In this document: positions 47,180-60,700 of the stretch, one piece after another
Numbering within the stretch: the stretch's first letter is position 1
Layout of the letters: every line of letters starts with the position of its first letter
Origin: Cheilinus undulatus
Lineage: Eukaryota > Chordata > Actinopteri > Labriformes > Labridae
Reading direction: 5' to 3'
DNA length: 64,000 bases
Assembly (NCBI RefSeq): GCF_018320785.1
Contig: NC_054871.1
Span: 14,697,756-14,761,755 of the forward strand
Made by a program: the position numbers and the translations under genes
The notes under the pieces: model-generated
Told to the model about the DNA's origin: nothing
What the model saw: only the letters and a program-made list of their open reading frames with translations
The model's database searches: none

Positions 47180-48399
47180 AATCTCTCTTAACAGGTGTTT
47201 ACATTTTTTTTTCTCTCTGACTGAAATGGTACACTTGTAAAAACAAGCATACGTCATATTTTTATGCAACCAATCGAGATCTTTTAAGGGTTTTATGAAC
47301 ATTTTCCTCAATACTACATGCATGACAACATGGAAGGTTACTGAGCTGTCAACCATGTAAAACAGGAATGGCTGCTGACTTTAAGGAAACAGACAATGTA
47401 CATGTACATATGTACATGACCTTGATTAAAGATCAATTCAAACTCTATTTAATTCTCAAGAAATATTCCCATGGGTAGTGAAGACACATTTTCTCACAAC
47501 AATGGGCTTCAAAAAAAGAAGTAATCTGAGCTCTCAATGAGGTTTCTTTGTGTTGTCAGCAATTCCTGTGATTTGGAAGCTGACAGGCCTGGTTACCAGG
47601 AAACTAATAAAACTTTGTTTCCTGATCGCCTCTTCCTTTCAATACACTTTCATACAAGGAAACCTCAAACAAAACGGTTGTAACAAGATCATGATGAGTT
47701 TCTTCTACAAAGTGTGAGTCAGTTTATCCAAGTACAAGTGAACTAATTGGTTCCTCAGGTCTAATAAATGCACCAAAATGCCTCCCACATGTAAATTTTA
47801 ATTTTCTTGTTTGATCAACGACATTTTCCTCGTTATAGAAATACTTATGTTTTCAATTCAAAGGCACATAATATATAAGTACTACATTAAAGGTGCTACG
47901 TTACAATCAGCTTTAAGTATAGTACATTCAGCAGGTTTATTTCTTTATTTCCACTGTATAAGCTTCTGGTAACAAGACATTTCTATAACTCTGGTCATAG
48001 ACAAGATTACACAAAGACATAAAGACTAGTAAAAATAATCTACTTATGAATCTGAACTAAGACAAGTCAGTTTGCCCCCTCTGTCTTTAGTGGTTCAGCA
48101 CTACACAAAAGGTGTTTTCTGTTATTTCAATACAGCCACATTACCTCTCACTGATTTGAACCATTTTAAATACGTAATGTTTTTAAAAGTCCTTATTTTT
48201 TCTGATGTTCATTGTACTTAATAAGAACATATTTTTATTTAGGATCGTGACTTCCTTGTAAGTTCTGTTCTTTAATAAAGCCTCTGATATAATGTTAACA
48301 GTTTATTAAAAAATGAGAGCTATGAAGTTGGATTCTGCCTGAAAACATTTTGGAGGGATACGGAATTATAAAAGGTAAAAATATTGTTGCCAACATAAC
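47180..48399. other. Spacer without genes
   Basis: About 47180-47930 is unrelated to copy A and takes the place of ttc14 exons 1-2 and their promoter; from about 47930 it aligns with copy A from 5630. I see nothing coding. Confidence 0.6.
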
Positions 48400-49392
48400 C
48401 ATAGTTTCTTTTATGATTTTATAAATTAATCATGGTCAATATATTTTGACTTTTTTGACTAAAAACCCTTTAATGCCAAAATGAAAAAAGATTTCTAAAA
48501 CGTAACGTCAATTAGGTAAAAACATGTATTGTAAAGTAAGTCACTGCATAAATATCCCACACACCCCTCCCTCACTCTTTAAGTCAGTATTCAGTGTTAA
48601 CCTTTGCAGTCACAACACTGAGTCTGTGTGGATAGGTCTCAGTCAGGATTGCACATCTGGACACTTCAATGTCCAACTTCTCTGACAAGTTGTATGAATG
48701 GACCAGCTGCTGAGAAGCATCCCCACAGCATTATGCTGCCACCACCGTGCTTCACAGGGGAATGGTGTGTTTGTGGTGATGTGCAGTGTTTTGGTGTCCG
48801 CCAAACACAGCGTCTTGTCTGATGGCCTAAAAGCACCATTTTGGTTTCATCAGACCAAAAAACTTTCTTAAACCTTACCATGGAGTCTCCCACACTTTCG
48901 CAAACTCTAGTCAAAATGTAATCTGAGTTTTCTTTAACAGTGGCTTTCTCTTTGTCACTCTCCCATAAATCTCCAACTGGTGAAGAACCCAGGATGTATG
49001 CAGGGTCTCTCCCATCTCAGCTGCTGAAGCGTCTAACTCCTTCAGAGCAGTCATAGGTGTCTTGATGGCCTCTCTCACTTGTCTCCTTCTTGCACAGTCA
49101 CTCAGTTTGTGAGGATGGCCTGATCTTGACAGATTTACACATTTTCTGTATTCTGTCCTTTCTTGATGATGGATTTAACTGAACTCTGGGGATGTTCAGT
49201 GCCTTGGAAATTATTTAGTATCTATCCCCAGACTAATACTTTTATAATCTTTTCTCTGAGTTACTTGGAGCATTCTTTTGTCTTTATGGTGTAATGGTAG
49301 CCAAGAATACTGAATACACTGACCACGATTGATTTATAAAATCCATAAAAGGCTAAAACATCCAAGGGGATATATACTTTTTATAGGCACTG
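48400..49392 (-). mobile_element. Degenerate Tc1-like transposon with antisense transposase
   Basis: On the minus strand it reads HKLSDCARRRQVREAIKTPM (N-terminal HTH region, about 49060), then KVFWSDETKMVLLG (first catalytic Asp) and VKHGGGSIMLWGCFSAAG, all Tc1-transposase motifs. The right end CAGTGCCTATAAAAAGTATA is followed by TA; the left end is lost. A shorter remnant of the same insertion is at 6120-6320. No intact enzyme. Confidence 0.85.
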
Positions 49393-51079
49393 TATAAACA
49401 CGCCCCTGTTTAGGTCACAATTACCATCTCCTCTAATCCTGTTGTGAAACTTATTGTTCCCATTCAGTCATATTATAACTGTGTCAAGATAGCTGATAAA
49501 AGGAAAGAAGTGATATCACAAAAGATTTTTTATCCTGAATGGTACTTTATAACAAATCATGTTTTTAACATTGCAAAACACATGGAAGCATCATGAGCTG
49601 TGATTATTAACATCTAACCACCAAAGATACTAAAACGTGCTGCAAGCAAGGCACTAATTAATGAATTTGAAGGTTGAAGTGCATATTTTGGATATGTTTC
49701 TATATCTCTGCTATGGGTTTAAGAACATTTTACAGTAACTTTATAGGCTAGTGTATATAGGAGGCATGTTGTGTTTATTGGGAATAAAAAATCCATGATT
49801 TAAATTCTAGAAGTTAAAATGATTTATAATTTTAAAGTGTGACATGGGCACAAGTTTTGACAAAATCAAAAGGCAGTGAGTGCAGCAAAAGAGAGGAATG
49901 ATTGCCTGGCACAGAAACCAGTTTTACAACCTTGTCATAGCTTCCAGTAAAAGGTTGATTAAGTGCAAAGGAATTTTAACTGTGGGGAACTCTAACTATG
50001 ATGATGTTCTTACCCATACAAATCCAATCATATGAACAAGCAACGGCTGTGATCCTCACAATCCAATGTGTAGAGTCATACACACCAAGAGTTAATGTGA
50101 GCAAACTCAGTGGCATAAAAAGTGTTGATTTTTGAGTCTTTTGCCTTAACATAATTGCTGTACCATTCACTGTCTTCCTCCAATACTTTCTTCTTAACAG
50201 ATACAGGAGAGGTTATAGCTAATCTAACTTACTGATTTATTGAAATAAGGTCGTTCCAAGGTCTCTCTACATAGAGTCACAACTTCCTCTGTCATGCAAA
50301 GTCTCATTCATATGCACTGCCATTCTTAAGAGCGTTTTCTATTGCTGCTGAATAAACAGAGATGGGACATTTTACCAGCTTGAACTATGTTAACCTAACT
50401 GATGCACATATCACAGTCTTACTCACCTTTTGGACTCTTGTGTTTTATCCAAACCATGTTGCACCATCGTGTAGAAAACACAATCATGAAGAATCTAGGC
50501 GGCAGAGGTGATTTAGAAGGGTAGGATCTTTCTTTAAACCTCTGATTTTATGCATTTACTCCACAAGAATCAAATTTTTGAAGTCCCCATGCTGGCAAAA
50601 GCTGGGCCAGGAGGCATTTTGTTTTTATGATATCCGTATATGTACGTACGCCGGTCTGGTTAGTTTGTGTGAAGACGATTTTACAAGAATGCTTTGAGGG
50701 ACTTTGTTCAAACTTTGGGAAAATGTCCACTCTGACTCAAAAATGAACTGATAAACTTTTCATCTGTATCGTCCACATTTGTTCACTGCAAATAGGACTA
50801 AAAACACGTCTATGACAAATTGTCTGCCTTCGATTTTTAAAAAGTAAAGGAGCAATACAGTTTGAAATGTCTAATAGAATGTCCTACACATTTCGTAGAG
50901 GACTTTTGAAAAATGCAGTTTTCCAATCATGCCTTTATCCCAGAATGTAAATTATCATCTGTAAATATATTTTTCCATTTTTACTGTGTGAAAAACATTA
51001 ACACAACCTTAACATTTATCACTTGAAATAAGCTTATCTGTGCAGCAGTGAGCAACGTAGGCAAACTGTTCTGAAATGT
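49393..51079. other. Spacer upstream of mucin 2
   Basis: Aligns with about 6330-8330 of copy A. No exon is seen. Confidence 0.6.
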
Positions 51080-51293
51080 CACTGCATGTTGTTTTTAATT
51101 TGATCACTCTGACCATTTACTTTTGTATGACTGTAATTTACCCTGTTTTTCAGGTTATATCAAATAATTCATTATCTGCAAGCCCTGCTTCCTCCATGAG
51201 TGAGGGAGGAGTTACACACCTGTAAAGTGCAGTGTACAAACACAGGCTGAGTACTTTTCTCCACCTGGACGGGTGAAAGGTAACACCATCAGC
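51080..51293 (+). promoter_or_regulatory. Presumed promoter and 5' UTR of mucin 2
   Basis: Closely matches 8340-8555 (for example GGTTATATCAAATAATTC and TGAGTGAGGGAGGAGTTACA). This is among the best conserved non-coding stretches of the duplication, as expected if both copies are expressed in the same way. Confidence 0.45.
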
Positions 51294-51357
51294 ATGGACC
51301 GAAGACTCCTTTATTGGATTTTAATGCTTGGATATTTACAACTATCCTCTGGACAAA
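51294..51357 (+). CDS. Mucin 2 exon 1: signal peptide
   Basis: Same 21 codons as mucin 1 exon 1 with identical protein (MDRRLLYWILMLGYLQLSSG plus Q); the visible base differences (CGA for AGA, TTT for ATA region) leave the peptide nearly or fully unchanged. Donor CAAA|GTAACT, phase 1. Exon 2 begins with GT, giving AGT (Ser), then ACG ACA ACT ATG ACA in the Thr frame. The splice phase and array frame agree, independent support that this exon and the array belong to one gene. The product would be a secreted Thr-rich mucin, paralogous to mucin 1. Confidence 0.85.
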
Positions 51358-51628
51358 GTAACTATCTTTTTATTTCTAAAATATCCTGTTATATCAAATA
51401 AGGCTGGAGAAAGGAGAGAATAGATTAATTTGTTTGACATTTGATCTTGTGCACATATCTGTAATTGATTTCTTCATACAAAGAAACGTTGAAAAAATGT
51501 CCTTGAAATCTAACAAATTTTAATGGTGTTAATTATTGCAAAGGCAGGGAGAAATTTTGTTGATATTTAACTAATTTGGTATTTTCATAGTCCAAGTGCA
51601 GTGTCATATCAAATTTATTTTATCACAT

Positions 51629-51655
51629 ATTCTATTCTATTCTATTCTATTCTAT
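51629..51655 (+). repeat. (TTCTA)n pentanucleotide microsatellite
   Basis: Five units. The same place in copy A (about 8821-8843) has a different run, TATTA-type. Confidence 0.9.
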
Positions 51656-52384
51656 ATTAACTGGTCCTCTCATGGTCCTCTGTCATGGACATACGGACCA
51701 ATAAATGTTAAGGTATTACTTCAAAATGTCACATATGTTGCATTTAATGCTGATAAACAAGATTGCAAGTTGTTTTAAAATATTAAAACCCAAACTGAAT
51801 CAGTTTCACATCACACATTAAATAATTCATTAAGTACTCCTTAACCCCTGTCAAGATCTTAGAATCTAGTTTATTACTTTTTGTATTCATAGTTATAGAA
51901 AAAAACGGAGGTTAGCATTGTAGCATTGTTTCCCTTATTAAAATGGTAGTGTCGACTGAATGAGAATTTTGATTTAAAAGCAAAGATGCTTGGGTTGTGA
52001 GAGGCCGTAAGCCTGTCAGTCACTGCAGGTGTCTTTTACTATGTTCAACATCATGTCTGTGATTGTAAGTGAGAGTGAGAGGTGGGTGTTCACAAAGGCC
52101 ATGTGAGCATGCTTTGTTATGCAGTTGTGTATCCAGTGGTGAAGCGGTTTACAAGCACTGATACAGACAGCGACATTGTCTTGATTTGGTGTTGGCCAGA
52201 GCCCAAAGTACACTGTCTTGAGACAGGGAAATAAAGCTCATGCACAGCTGGTAAACAACTTGTAGTTTTATTGTAAGTGAAGGCTACAATGTAGATTCTA
52301 GTAGGAGGATTCAACCAAGTGGTCTGGTCAGTTTGGAAGCACACTTTTGGCATTTGTCAATACTGGACATTTCTTTATCTAAAC

Positions 52385-52990
52385 AAGCGAAGACAGCTTT
52401 TTGTGACAGAAAGGGTGTTTTCGCTCCTCTGCAAACCCGCTACAGCATGAGTCAGTAATGGGTAAAGGGGGAAAGGGTTGCTTGTTGAGTGAATGCATGG
52501 ATACTCTGTTAGCACACTGGAAAACTCAGCCTTAACTAGTCCAGCATTTCATCATTACAATAAGTGCTGAGACAAACACGGAAAGCTTTCTGCGACAGAA
52601 AACGATGTTGTCGCTCTTCTGCCGCCCCACTTTGGCATGACTATGTGATAGTTATAAGGATAGACTTACTTGTTGTGAGATACAAGGTCTGCTAGTGGAG
52701 TCATTAGCTCGGACTGAGACGCAGTGGCACTTTTGTCTGAACTGGATATCGTGTCTATTAAAACACATGCAGACAGCAACACGCTTTCCATGACAGAAAA
52801 GATGTTTCCGCTATACTCTCGGTCTTTTTTGGTATAGATTTCCAGTCATTTCTGTTGGCTTGTCCAATATGTTCTGGGCCTGCCCTGTGTTAGCGGTTAG
52901 CTTGGATGTCACTTTAGGAACGCAAAACCAGAGCAAATAGCCACACCTAAAGCTTGTCTTGGCAGAGAAAATGTTTTTGCAGGTCTTCTG
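52385..52990 (+). repeat. Diverged tandem repeat, four units of about 170-200 bp
   Basis: The word GACAGAAA or a variant, followed by TGTTTTCGCTC-like text and CTCTGC or CTTCTG, recurs near 52404, 52594, 52791 and 52963. Each is preceded by AGCTTT or CGCTTT. Similarity is clear only over about 50 bases of each unit. Confidence 0.55.
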
Positions 52991-53550
52991 TAGTGATGCG
53001 TTCCCTCCACTCGCCAATCAGATGCGACAAAAGAGAATCAGGAGGGTAGGGGGGATGACGTCGCTCAGGGACCCGTGTACTATTCACTCTCCACAGGGAG
53101 AGAGAGAGAGTATGTAGCTATACATTTAAGTAACCAGAAACAGTAACTTCCATATAAATAAGAACAGTACCAGTTGTATAACTCTATTACAAAAGTAGTC
53201 ATTCTCTCAGTTTTATGGTTTAGTTATTGTCCCAATGATCTATTTAGAGTTTAGATTTTAATTTATTTGGGAAATACTTTGACCAAGATGGATTATTATT
53301 TTTTTTTTTTTTCCAGTATTTTAATGGAACTCAAAGAAGACTACTCACACTGTGTTTTTATGTAAAAACAAAATTACAGGATTCATCATATTAAAAGTCA
53401 TAAAACTGGTGCGTGATGGTGTAAAAAATATCGTTTAAATCAAGCATTATGTCAAATTTTTGCTATTCTGAGGATAAAAGGATTTAATCCAACTGTTATT
53501 GGCAACAAAAGTAACATGCAGTTAAATCCATAATGGGTCAAAATACTTAA

Positions 53551-54230
53551 AGGAATACTTCAACATTTTGGCAAATTTGCCCATTGCCATAATTCCTATA
53601 GTCTTAGTAATAGGTTTGTTTCCTTTAGTCGTCGGTGCAAGCTGTTTCTAGATCTGGGGGGACCATTAAACCAGCTGCACCGCCAACCCTATGTTAGCAG
53701 ACGGAATTTTTGCTTTCCCTCATCAAACTCATCGAATATACACTCCAACAACTCCAAAAGGCTCTTGTGGACAAGTTGTGACCTGCACATTCACCACACT
53801 ATGAAATAATAACATATAATTATGTAACATTACGACACATGAAGCAAATACTCGGAACTACTTCTTGAGTGAACCACTGGGCGGAGTGACACAGTGCAGC
53901 AGCCATGTCTGGCGTGTAGATCCGGCTTTGCGTTTAACCTTAAAATATCTTTGTCTTGTAATGTTCCATGATTATTTCATAGTGTGGTGAATGTACAGGT
54001 CACAACTTGTCCATGAGAGTGTTTTGGAGTTGTTGGATTGTGTATTTGATGAATTTGATGGTGGAAAGCAAAAATTCTGTCTGTGAACATAGGGTTAGCG
54101 GTGCAGCTGGTTTAACGATCCCCCCAGGTCTAGAAACAGCTTGGACCAACAACTAAAGGAAACAAACTTATGACTAAGGCTATAGGAATTATGGCAATGG
54201 GCGAATTTGCTAAAATGTTGAAGTATCCCT
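53551..54230. mobile_element. Foldback MITE with TTAA target site
   Basis: Arms of about 260 bp (53551-53808 and about 53970-54230) are inverted copies around a loop of about 160 bp. The ends are AGGAATACTTCAACATTTTG and, inverted, AGGGATACTTCAACATTTTA. TTAA on both sides (53547-53550, 54231-54234) suggests a piggyBac- or Kolobok-type element. No ORF. Confidence 0.85.
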
Positions 54231-54772
54231 TTAATGTTTCTATTTTCATAGCCAAAGTGGTACTGAATGAAGAGCCATTTGGGAGCTGAAGGAGCCAGCT
54301 GTTCTTGCTGATATGAACCATATGATCCAGATCTTTGAACAGAGCAGGAATTACGATCCTTCCATTCTCAACCCACAGACATTAGGGACAGTAAAATTAC
54401 ACCCCAACAAAATGTAACTCAGCCAGAACACACAATTCAGTAAGGCTATTCTACAGACATCCCAGAAAGATGCGGTCAGCCATATACTAGGATTTAACCT
54501 AGTCTTCTTAAAGATCAGCGAACTCATGATTGCTTCTGATTTACTAATACAAGGAAAAAAAACACGTTTCAGCTGAAAAAAGGCTAGTGACTGTTGATTC
54601 CCTACTATTTCAAGTGAGAAAATGGGTGTCTGTGAAAACGTGAAATATTTTGGGGTCCGGCATACCAAACCGTACGAGAACGGTCTCAAGCAGGAAACCT
54701 AAAGGAAATGTGGCCTAAGTCTTGCTTCATATGTACATGAATGAAAAACCTTTTTTTTTTTCGATTCTCCAG

Positions 54773-57700
54773 GTACGACAACTATGACATTAGCTACAAC
54801 CACCACAACTTCGACAGCGCCAACCACAGCTGCTCCAACCATCACAACCACAGCTGCTCCAACCACCACAACCACAGCTGCACCAACCACCACAACCACA
54901 GCTGCTCCAACCATCACAACCACAGCTGCTCCAACCACCACAACCACAGCTGCACCAACCACCACAATCACAGTTGCTCCAACCACCACAACCACAGCTG
55001 CCCCAACAACCACAACTACTGTTCCTACCACCACCACATCAACAGCTGCTCCAACCACCACAACCACAGCTGTCCCATCAACCACAACCACCGCGGCTCC
55101 AACCACCACAACCACACCAGCCACTACCACCACAACTACTGTTGCTCCTACCACCACCACAACCACAGCTATTCCAACCACCACAACCACAGCTGCTCCT
55201 GCCACCACCACAACTACAGCAGCTCCCACCACCACAACCACAGCTGCTCCAACCACCACAACGACAGCTGCTCCAACCACCACAACCACAGCTACTCCAA
55301 CCATTACAACCACAGCTCCTCCAACCATCACAACCACAGCAGCTCCAACCGCCACAACCACAGCTGCTCCAACCACAACGACCACAGCTGCTCCAACCAC
55401 CACAACGACAGCTGCTCCAACCACCACAACCACAGCTACTCCAACCACCACAACAACAGCTGCTCCAACAACGACAACTGCAGCTGCTCCAACCACCACA
55501 ACCACAGCTCTTCCAACCACCACCACAACAACAGCTGCTCCAACCACCACAACTACTGTTGCTCCTACCACCACCACAACCACAGCGGCTCCAACCACCA
55601 CAACGACAGCTGCTCCAACCACCACAACCACAGCTGCTCCAACCACCACAACAACAGCTGCTACAACCACCAGAACTACTCCAACCACCACCACCACAGC
55701 CGCTCCAACCACCACAACCACAGCAGCTCCAACCACCACAACAACAGCTGCTCCAACTACCACAACCACAGCTGCCCCAACAACCACAACTACTGTTGCT
55801 CCCACCACCACAAGCACAGCGCTTCCAACCACCACAACCACACCAGCCCCAACCACCGCAACAACAGCTGCTCCTACAACCACAACTACTGTTGCTCCCA
55901 CCACCACAACCACAGCGGCTCCAACCACCACAACGACAGCTGCTCCTACCACCAGAACAACAACAGCTGCTCCTACAACCACCACAACAACAGCTGCCCC
56001 AACAACCACAACCACCGCGGCTCCAACCACCACAACCACACCAGCCCCAACCACCACAACTACTGTTGCTCCCACCACCACCACAACCACAGCTACTCCA
56101 ACAACCACCACCACAGCTATTCCAACCACCACAACCACAGCAGCTCCAACCACCACAACAACAGCTGCTCCAACCACCACAACCACAGCTGCCCCAACAA
56201 CCACAACTACTGATGCTCCCACCACCACAACAACAGCTGCTCCAACCACCACAACCACAGCTGCTACAACCACCACAACCACAGCTGCTCCAACCACCAC
56301 AACCACAGCTGCCCCAACAACCACAACTACTGTTGCTCCCACCACCATAACAACAGCTGCTCCAACCACCACAACCACAGCTGCCCCAACCACCACAACA
56401 ACAGCTGCTCCAACCACCACAACCACAGCAGCTCCAACCACCACAACAACAGCTGCTCCAACCACCACAACCACAGCTGCCCCAACAACCACAACTACTG
56501 TTGCTCCAACCACCACAACCACAGCTGCTCCTTCAACCACCACAACAACAGCTGCTCCAACCACCACAACAACAGCTGCTCCTACAACCACCACAACAAC
56601 AGCTGCTCCAACCACCACAACCACAGCTGCCCCAACCACCACAACTACTGTTGCTCCCACCACCACCACAACCACAGCTACTCCAACAACCACCACCACA
56701 GCTATTCCAACCACCACAACCACAGCTACTCCAACAACCACAACAACAGCTGCTCCAACCACCACAACCACAGCTGCCCCAACAACCACAACTACTGTTG
56801 CTCCCACCACCACAACAACAGCTGCTCCAACCACCACAACCACAGCTGCTCCAACCACCACAACCACAGCTGCTCCAACCACAACAACCACAGCTGCTCC
56901 AACCACCACAACCACAGCTGCTCCAACAACGACGACCACCACAACTACTGTTGCTCCCACCACCACAACCACAGCGGCTCCAACCACCACAACCACAGCT
57001 GCTCCTACCACCACCACAACAACAGCTGCTCCAACCACCACAACAACAGCTGCCCCAACAACCACAACAACCGCGGCTCCAACCACCACAACCACACCAG
57101 CCCCAACCACCACAACAACAGCTGCCCCAACAACCACAACAAACACAGCTACTCCAACAACCACCACCACAGCTATTCCAACCACCACAACCACAGCAGC
57201 TCCAACCACCACAACAACAGCTGCTACAACCACCACAACTACTCCAACCACCACCACCACATCTGCTCCAACCACCACAACCACAGCAGCTCCAACCACC
57301 ACAACAACAGCTGCTCCGACCACCACAACCACAGCTGCCCCAACAACCACAACTACTGTTGCTCCCACCACCACAACAACAGCTGCTCCTACAACCACAA
57401 CCACAGCTGCTACACCAACCACAACCACAGCTGCTCCAACCACAACAACCACAGCTGCCCCGACAACCACAACTACTGTTGCTCCAACCACCACAACCAC
57501 AGCTGCTCCTACAACCACCACAACAACAGCTGCTCCAACCACCACAACAACAGCTGCCCCAACAACCACAACCACCACGGCTCCAACCACCATAACCACA
57601 CCAGCCCCAACCACCACAACTACTGTTGCTCCCACCACCACCACAACCACAGCTACTCCAACAACCACCACCACAGCTATTCCAACCACCACAACCACAG

Positions 57701-60700
57701 CAGCTCCAACCACCACAACAACAGCTGCTCCAACCACCACAACCACAGCTGCCCCAACAACCACAACTACTGTTGCTCCCACCACCACAACAACAGCTGC
57801 TCCAACCACCACAACCACAGCTGCTACAACCACCACAACCACAGCTGCTCCAACCACAACAACCACAGCTGCTCCAACCACCACCACCACAACTACTGTT
57901 GCTCCCACCACCACAACCACAGCTGCCCCAACAACCACAACCACAGCTGCTCCAACCACAACAACCACAGCTGCCCCAACAACCACAACTACTGTTGCTC
58001 CAACCACCACAACCACAGCTGCTACAACCACCACAACCACAGCTGCTCCAACCACAACAACCACAGCTGCCCCAACAACCACAACTACTGTTGCTCCAAC
58101 CACCACAACCACAGCTGCCCCAACAACCACAACCACAGCTGCTCCAACCACAACAACCACAGCTGCCCCAACAACCACAACTACTGTTGCTCCAACCACT
58201 ACAACCACAGCTGCTCCAACCACAACAACCACAGCTGCCCCAACAACCACAACTACTGTTGCTCCAACAACCACAACCACAGCTGCTACAACCACCACAA
58301 CCACAGCTGCTACAACCACCACAACCACAGCTGCTCCAACCACAACAACCACAGCTGCCCCAACAACCACAACTACTGTTGCTCCAACCACTACAACCAC
58401 AGCTGCTCCAACCACCACAACCACAGCTGCCCCAACAACCACAACTACTGTTGCTCCCACCACCACAACAACAGCTGCTCCAACAACCACAACCACAGCT
58501 GCTACAACCACCACAACCACAGCTGCTCCAACCACCACAACCACAGCTGCTCCAACAACCACAACTACTGTTGCTCCAACCACCACAACCACAGCTGCTC
58601 CTACAACCACCACAACAACAGCTGCTCCAACCACCACAACAACAGCTGCCCCAACAACCACAACCACCACGGCTCCAACCACCATAACCACACCAGCCCC
58701 AACCACCACAACTACTGTTGCTCCCACCACCACCACAACCACAGCTACTCCAACAACCACCACCACAGCTATTCCAACCACCACAACCACAGCAGCTCCA
58801 ACCACCACAACAACAGCTGCTACAACCACCACAACTACTCCAACCACCACCACATCAGCTGCTCCAACCACCACAACCACAGCAGCTCCAACCACCACAA
58901 CAACAGCTGCTCCGACCACCACAACCACAGCTGCCCCAACAACCACAACTACTGTTGCTCCCACCACCACAACAACAGCTGCTCCTACAACCACAACCAC
59001 AGCTGCTACAACAACCACAACCACAGCTGCTCCAACCACAACAACCACAGCTGCCCCAACAACCACAACTACTGTTGCTCCAACCACCACAACCACAGCT
59101 GCTCCTACAACCACCACAACAACAGCTGCTCCAACCACCACAACCACAGCTGCCCCAACAACCACAACCACCACGGCTCCAACCACCATAACCACACCAG
59201 CCCCAACCACCACAACTACTGTTGCTCCCACCACCACCACAACCACAGCTACTCCAACAACCACCACCACAGCTATTCCAACCACCACAACCACAGCAGC
59301 TCCAACCACCACAACAACAGCTGCTCCAACCACCACAACCACAGCTGCCCCAACAACCACAACTACTGTTGCTCCCACCACCACAACAACAGCTGCTCCA
59401 ACCACCACAACCACAGCTGCTACAACCACCACAACCACAGCTGCTCCAACCCCCACAACCACAGCTGCTCCAACCACCACCACAACTACTGTTGCTCCCA
59501 CCACCACAACCACAGCTGCCCCAACAACCACAACCACAGCTGCTCCAACCACAACAACCACAGCTGCCCCAACAACCACAACTACTGTTGCTCCAACCAC
59601 CACAACCACAGCTGCTACAACCACCACAACCACAGCTGCTCCAACCACAACAACCACAGCTGCCCCAACAACCACAACTACTGTTGCTCCAACCACCACA
59701 ACCACAGCTGCCCCAACAACCACAACCACAGCTGCTCCAACCACAACAACCACAGCTGCCCCAACAACCACAACTACTGTTGCTCCAACCACTACAACCA
59801 CAGCTGCTCCAACCACAACAACCACAGCTGCCCCAACAACCACAACTACTGTTGCTCCAACAACCACAACCACAGCTGCTACAACCACCACAACCACAGC
59901 TGCTACAACCACCACAACCACAGCTGCTCCAACCACAACAACCACAGCTGCCCCAACAACCACAACTACTGTTGCTCCAACCACCACAACCACAGCTGCT
60001 CCAACCACCACAACCACACCAGCTCCAACAACCACAACTACTGTTGCTCCCACCACCACAACAACAGCTGCTCCAACAACCACAACCACAGCTGCTACAA
60101 CCACCACAACCACAGCTGCTCCAACCACCACAACCACAGCTGCTCCAACAACCACAACTACTGTTGCTCCAACCACCACAACCACAGCTACTCCTACAAC
60201 CACCACAACAACAGCTGCTCCAACCACCACAACAACAGCTGCCCCAACAACCACAACCACCACGGCTCCAACCACCATAACCACACCAGCCCCAACCACC
60301 ACAACTACTGTTGCTCCCACCACCACCACAACCACAGCTACTCCAACAACCACCACCACAGCTATTCCAACCACCACAACCACAGCAGCTCCAACCACCA
60401 CAACAACAGCTGCTACAACCACCACAACTACTCCAACCACCACCACATCAGCTGCTCCAACCACCACAACCACAGCAGCTCCAACCACCACAACAACAGC
60501 TGCTCCGACCACCACAACCACAGCTGCCCCAACAACCACAACTACTGTTGCTCCCACCACCACAACAACAGCTGCTCCTACAACCACAACCACAGCTGCT
60601 ACAACAACCACAACCACAGCTGCTCCAACCACAACAACCACAGCTGCCCCAACAACCACAACTACTGTTGCTCCAACCACCACAACCACAGCTGCTCCTA

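Larger units (their letters stand above)
44130..52132. repeat. Segmental duplication, copy B (ttc14 pseudogene to mucin 2 exon 1)
   Basis: Counterpart of 1-9921. It lacks ttc14 exons 1 and 2, the hAT at 1880-2892, the 36-bp palindrome and the hAT at 9131. It carries its own insertions at 44414-44943 and 45919-46354, and unrelated sequence at about 47180-47930. Confidence 0.9.
51358..54772 (+). other. Mucin 2 intron 1
   Basis: A 3.4 kb intron from GTAACT to a polypyrimidine tract (TTTTTTTTTTTCGATTCTCC) and AG at 54771-54772. It holds a pentanucleotide run, a diverged 185-bp tandem repeat and a foldback element. Only its first 0.8 kb matches the mucin 1 intron. Confidence 0.8.

Noticed and set aside
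48628-48822. Plus-strand ORF over the Tc1 remnant
   Set aside because: Antisense shadow of the transposase motifs on the minus strand.
54351-54689. 112-codon minus-strand ORF just before mucin 2 exon 2
   Set aside because: No recognisable motif, no splice context and no conservation in copy A; probably decayed repeat.
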